From the NCBI GenBank assembly GCA_032718475.1, contig JAUCBJ010006228.1, positions 1 through 64,000 on the forward strand: a DNA stretch of 64,000 nucleotides. Reading direction: 5' to 3'. The position numbers and the translations under genes are program-made. Below the pieces are notes generated by a model. That model was given only the letters and a program-made list of their open reading frames with translations, was not told the DNA's origin and ran no database searches. The DNA comes from Nemertoderma westbladi. Lineage: Eukaryota > Xenacoelomorpha > Nemertodermatida > Nemertodermatidae. Below are positions 62,269 through 64,000 of the stretch, piece by piece (within the stretch, counting starts at the first letter, position 1; each line of letters begins with the position of its first letter).

Positions 62269-63480
62269 CTTCGTACCGGTACATCATGTACCCCTCTCTC
62301 GGCGTGTAATGCATCTCACCGGGTCGCATCCCTCCGGGGCGACGGCAATCTCCCGGAGTCCGACCCCACTGACTCTCCGTTCTCATCTCGACTACCGACG
62401 GTTCGCTGTCCGTCCTCGCTCTTCTATCGTTTGCGGCGATACTTCTACTACTGTCTTCCTTTCTTCTCCTATCAGTGGAATATTCCCGCTCGCGAGATCT
62501 CTCGTCGACCTCCCGGTTAAACCCCACTGTTCTTCTTTCCTCCTCTGATCGGGCTCGACGCTCCGTCCACCCTCCCGCGACGTCAACCTGTCTCTCTCTG
62601 CTCGGTCGCACGCCGCTGGGGATACTCGCAATCCCCCTATTACTTTCCGTCGCCGGTCGTTGCGGTTTACCTATTTCGGCCCTTGCATTATCCGCTGACG
62701 GCTGTGGGACACTCCCTGCCCCCCCCCTCTCGCCGCTAACTCTCTGTCGTGGGGTCCTCGTAGCCCCCCCCCACTCGCTACATCTAACTTCGCTACCTCT
62801 CTCCCCGCTATTATATACCTCTCTAGTCGACACATCAACCCTACTGCGGTCGGGTCCATTCACCCCCGCCTCTCCCTCTGCTATTGCGTGGCCTACCAGG
62901 CCCTCTACTCCCTCCCTACCAACTACGTGGCCTACCAGGCCCTCTGCTTCCTGTCTACTAACTACGTGGCCTACCAGGCCCTCTGCTCCCTGTCTACTAA
63001 CTACGTGGCCTACCAGGCCCTCTGTTGCCTGGTTATGCAGGCCCGACGCGTTTACATTAATAGCACCCATATTGGAAACGGAATTATTTTGTTCGTTTGG
63101 AACAAAGTTATTTATATTATTCTGCACGACTACGTTATCTGAATTATTTTGTAAATTCGGGCATAGGTCATTATTTAAATTATTCGAATTATTTTGCATA
63201 ATTGCGTTATTTAAATTATTTTGTAGATTCGAATTCGGGTTATTATTTTGATTATTTGAATTATTTTGCGTAGCTACATTAATACCAGAATTATTTCCTA
63301 CATTAATACTAGGGGCGTTCTGATTTAAATTTAAATTACTACCACTATGTAAAGCATTACCTGTAATAAAGGTTTGATTAGTGTTGTCCCATACGGTATT
63401 ATCAATATTAACAACGTCTACTGTACCATTATTATTATTACCCCCCCCCGCCCGTACGGTCGCACCAGTTTTGGGTCTGT
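62195..63480 (-). CDS. Element C Gag central region (Asn-rich, 13-residue repeats, Arg-rich)
   Basis: Open frame beginning at a polyglycine-coding G-run (63441-63449); no ATG is needed if it is reached by frameshift. First about 120 residues are extremely Asn-rich. Then four copies of an EGLVGHVVSRQEA-type 13-residue unit (about 62885-63030; 39-bp DNA repeats), a linker with two more G-runs (62720, 62763), and an R/E/S-rich half. Ends in a non-conserved frame after the G-run at 62246. Inferred intrinsically disordered Gag region. Confidence 0.6.
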
Positions 63481-64000
63481 CGTACGGTCCCTGTCAGTGG
63501 GGCATTAATAAATGTATCTATGGCCCCCGGGTCCTCAAAAATACTCGAGCGGGCCCCGCTTTCAGACGGCGTTGCTTGCACGACTTGCAACTCGTGCGCC
63601 CGTCTAATCTCACTTCCCGCAAACTCGCTCTGCAGTCTCTCTATTTTCTTGTTCTCTCTTTCAGCCTCTATCATTCTCTTCTCACACTCCTGGGTGTCCC
63701 GACTGGCCGACTCTACTATGCTCCTAGCGCTCTCCCTTCGTCTCGCCTCGCGCTCCTTGCGTTCCTTTTCCTTTCTCGCTTCATACTCCTTGCGTTCCTT
63801 TTCCCTTCTCGCTTCATACTCCTTGCGTTCCGTCTCACGCTCCTTGCGTTCCCTTTCCTCCCTTGCCTCACGTTCCTCGCGTTTCCTTTCCTCTCTCGCC
63901 TCACGCTCCTTGCGTTCCGCCTCACGCTCCTTGCGTTCCCTTTCCTCTCTCGCCTCACGCTCCTCGCGTTCCCTTTCCTCTCTCGCCTCACGCTCCCTAC
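63438..64000 (-). CDS. Element C Gag N-terminal ORF, coiled-coil part (incomplete at window edge)
   Basis: Open frame from the window edge to a stop right after the G-run at 63441. Very regular E/R/K-rich heptads (REREAREERER-like) made of short tandem DNA repeats, then IEAERENKKIERLQSEFA and the segment TFINAPLTGT conserved with B. Predicted long charged coiled coil, probably for Gag multimerisation. Start lies beyond 64000. Confidence 0.7.
   Translation of the reverse strand, partial: REREAREEREREEREAREERERKEREAERKEREAREERKREEREAREERERKERETERKEYEARREKERKEYEARKEKERKEREARRRESARSIVESASRDTQECEKRMIEAERENKKIERLQSEFAGSEIRRAHELQVVQATPSESGARSSIFEDPGAIDTFINAPLTGTVRQTQNWCDRTGGGG

Larger units (their letters stand above)
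51411..64000 (-). mobile_element. BEL/Pao-family element C (autonomous type, cut by window edge)
   Basis: Contains 3' LTR (51411-51953), 3' UTR, zinc-knuckle ORF, exonuclease-like ORF, hairpin array, an intact Gag-Pol ORF of 1762 codons, and the Gag upstream region to the window end. More than 12.6 kb, unusually long for BEL/Pao. Orientation minus. The expected target duplication is GCTCC (51406-51410). C has the full enzyme set missing from A and B and is the likely source of trans-acting proteins. Confidence 0.9.

Overview
The window is nuclear DNA from an animal, most likely an invertebrate. The evidence is BEL/Pao LTR retrotransposons (known only from animals), RTE-like and CR1/Jockey-like LINE pieces, a Ty3/Gypsy ruin, a Penelope-like fragment, and two host-type gene loci, one WD40 and CARD, the other with a CAAX end. 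The species cannot be named from sequence alone. Nearly everything is mobile DNA, and genes occur only in the middle (about 33.5-36.0 kb and 42.3-43.5 kb).

Layout. 0-7.5 kb: AT-rich sequence, a dead Ty3/Gypsy element on the minus strand, two LINE fragments, and an inverted pair of short repeats. Each short repeat joins a tRNA-like Pol III promoter to a hammerhead ribozyme core. 7.5-30.76 kb: a BEL/Pao-type element 'A' on the plus strand, split by a second element 'B' (9168-25317, minus strand, paired LTRs, GAGAG target duplication). B is split by a non-coding element 'X' (18263-23193), and X is split by a LINE (18588-22345, 12-bp target duplication). This makes a four-level nest. 30.76-32.92 kb: an element with 163-bp terminal inverted repeats. 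33.5-36.0 kb: an 832-codon ORF ending in a CAAX box. 36-42 kb: foldback repeats, clustered TTCTAGAA palindromes, a 315-bp tandem repeat with CTCF-like motifs, and a Penelope-type GIY-YIG remnant. 42.3-43.5 kb: a WD40 ORF followed by a CARD-coding exon. 44-51.4 kb: LINE pieces, small transposons and palindromic arrays. 51.4-64 kb: a third, apparently autonomous BEL/Pao element 'C' (minus strand), cut by the window edge and inserted into a LINE.

A, B and C are one family. C has an intact 1762-codon Gag-Pol ORF (capsid, zinc knuckle, protease, RT, RNase H, integrase). Downstream, after an array of about 26 short hairpins, lie two extra ORFs: a DEDD 3'-5' exonuclease-like protein, and a protein with three CCHC zinc knuckles in an overlapping frame. 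A and B have lost reverse transcriptase and integrase. In their place both carry the same unrecognised module of about 250 residues, so they look like a non-autonomous lineage dependent on C-type elements. The upstream Gag region of all copies is unusual: an E/R-rich coiled coil, an Asn-rich prion-like stretch, 13-residue repeats, and long G-runs where reading frames break.

All assignments rest on reading motifs by eye; no database search, alignment or folding program was run.
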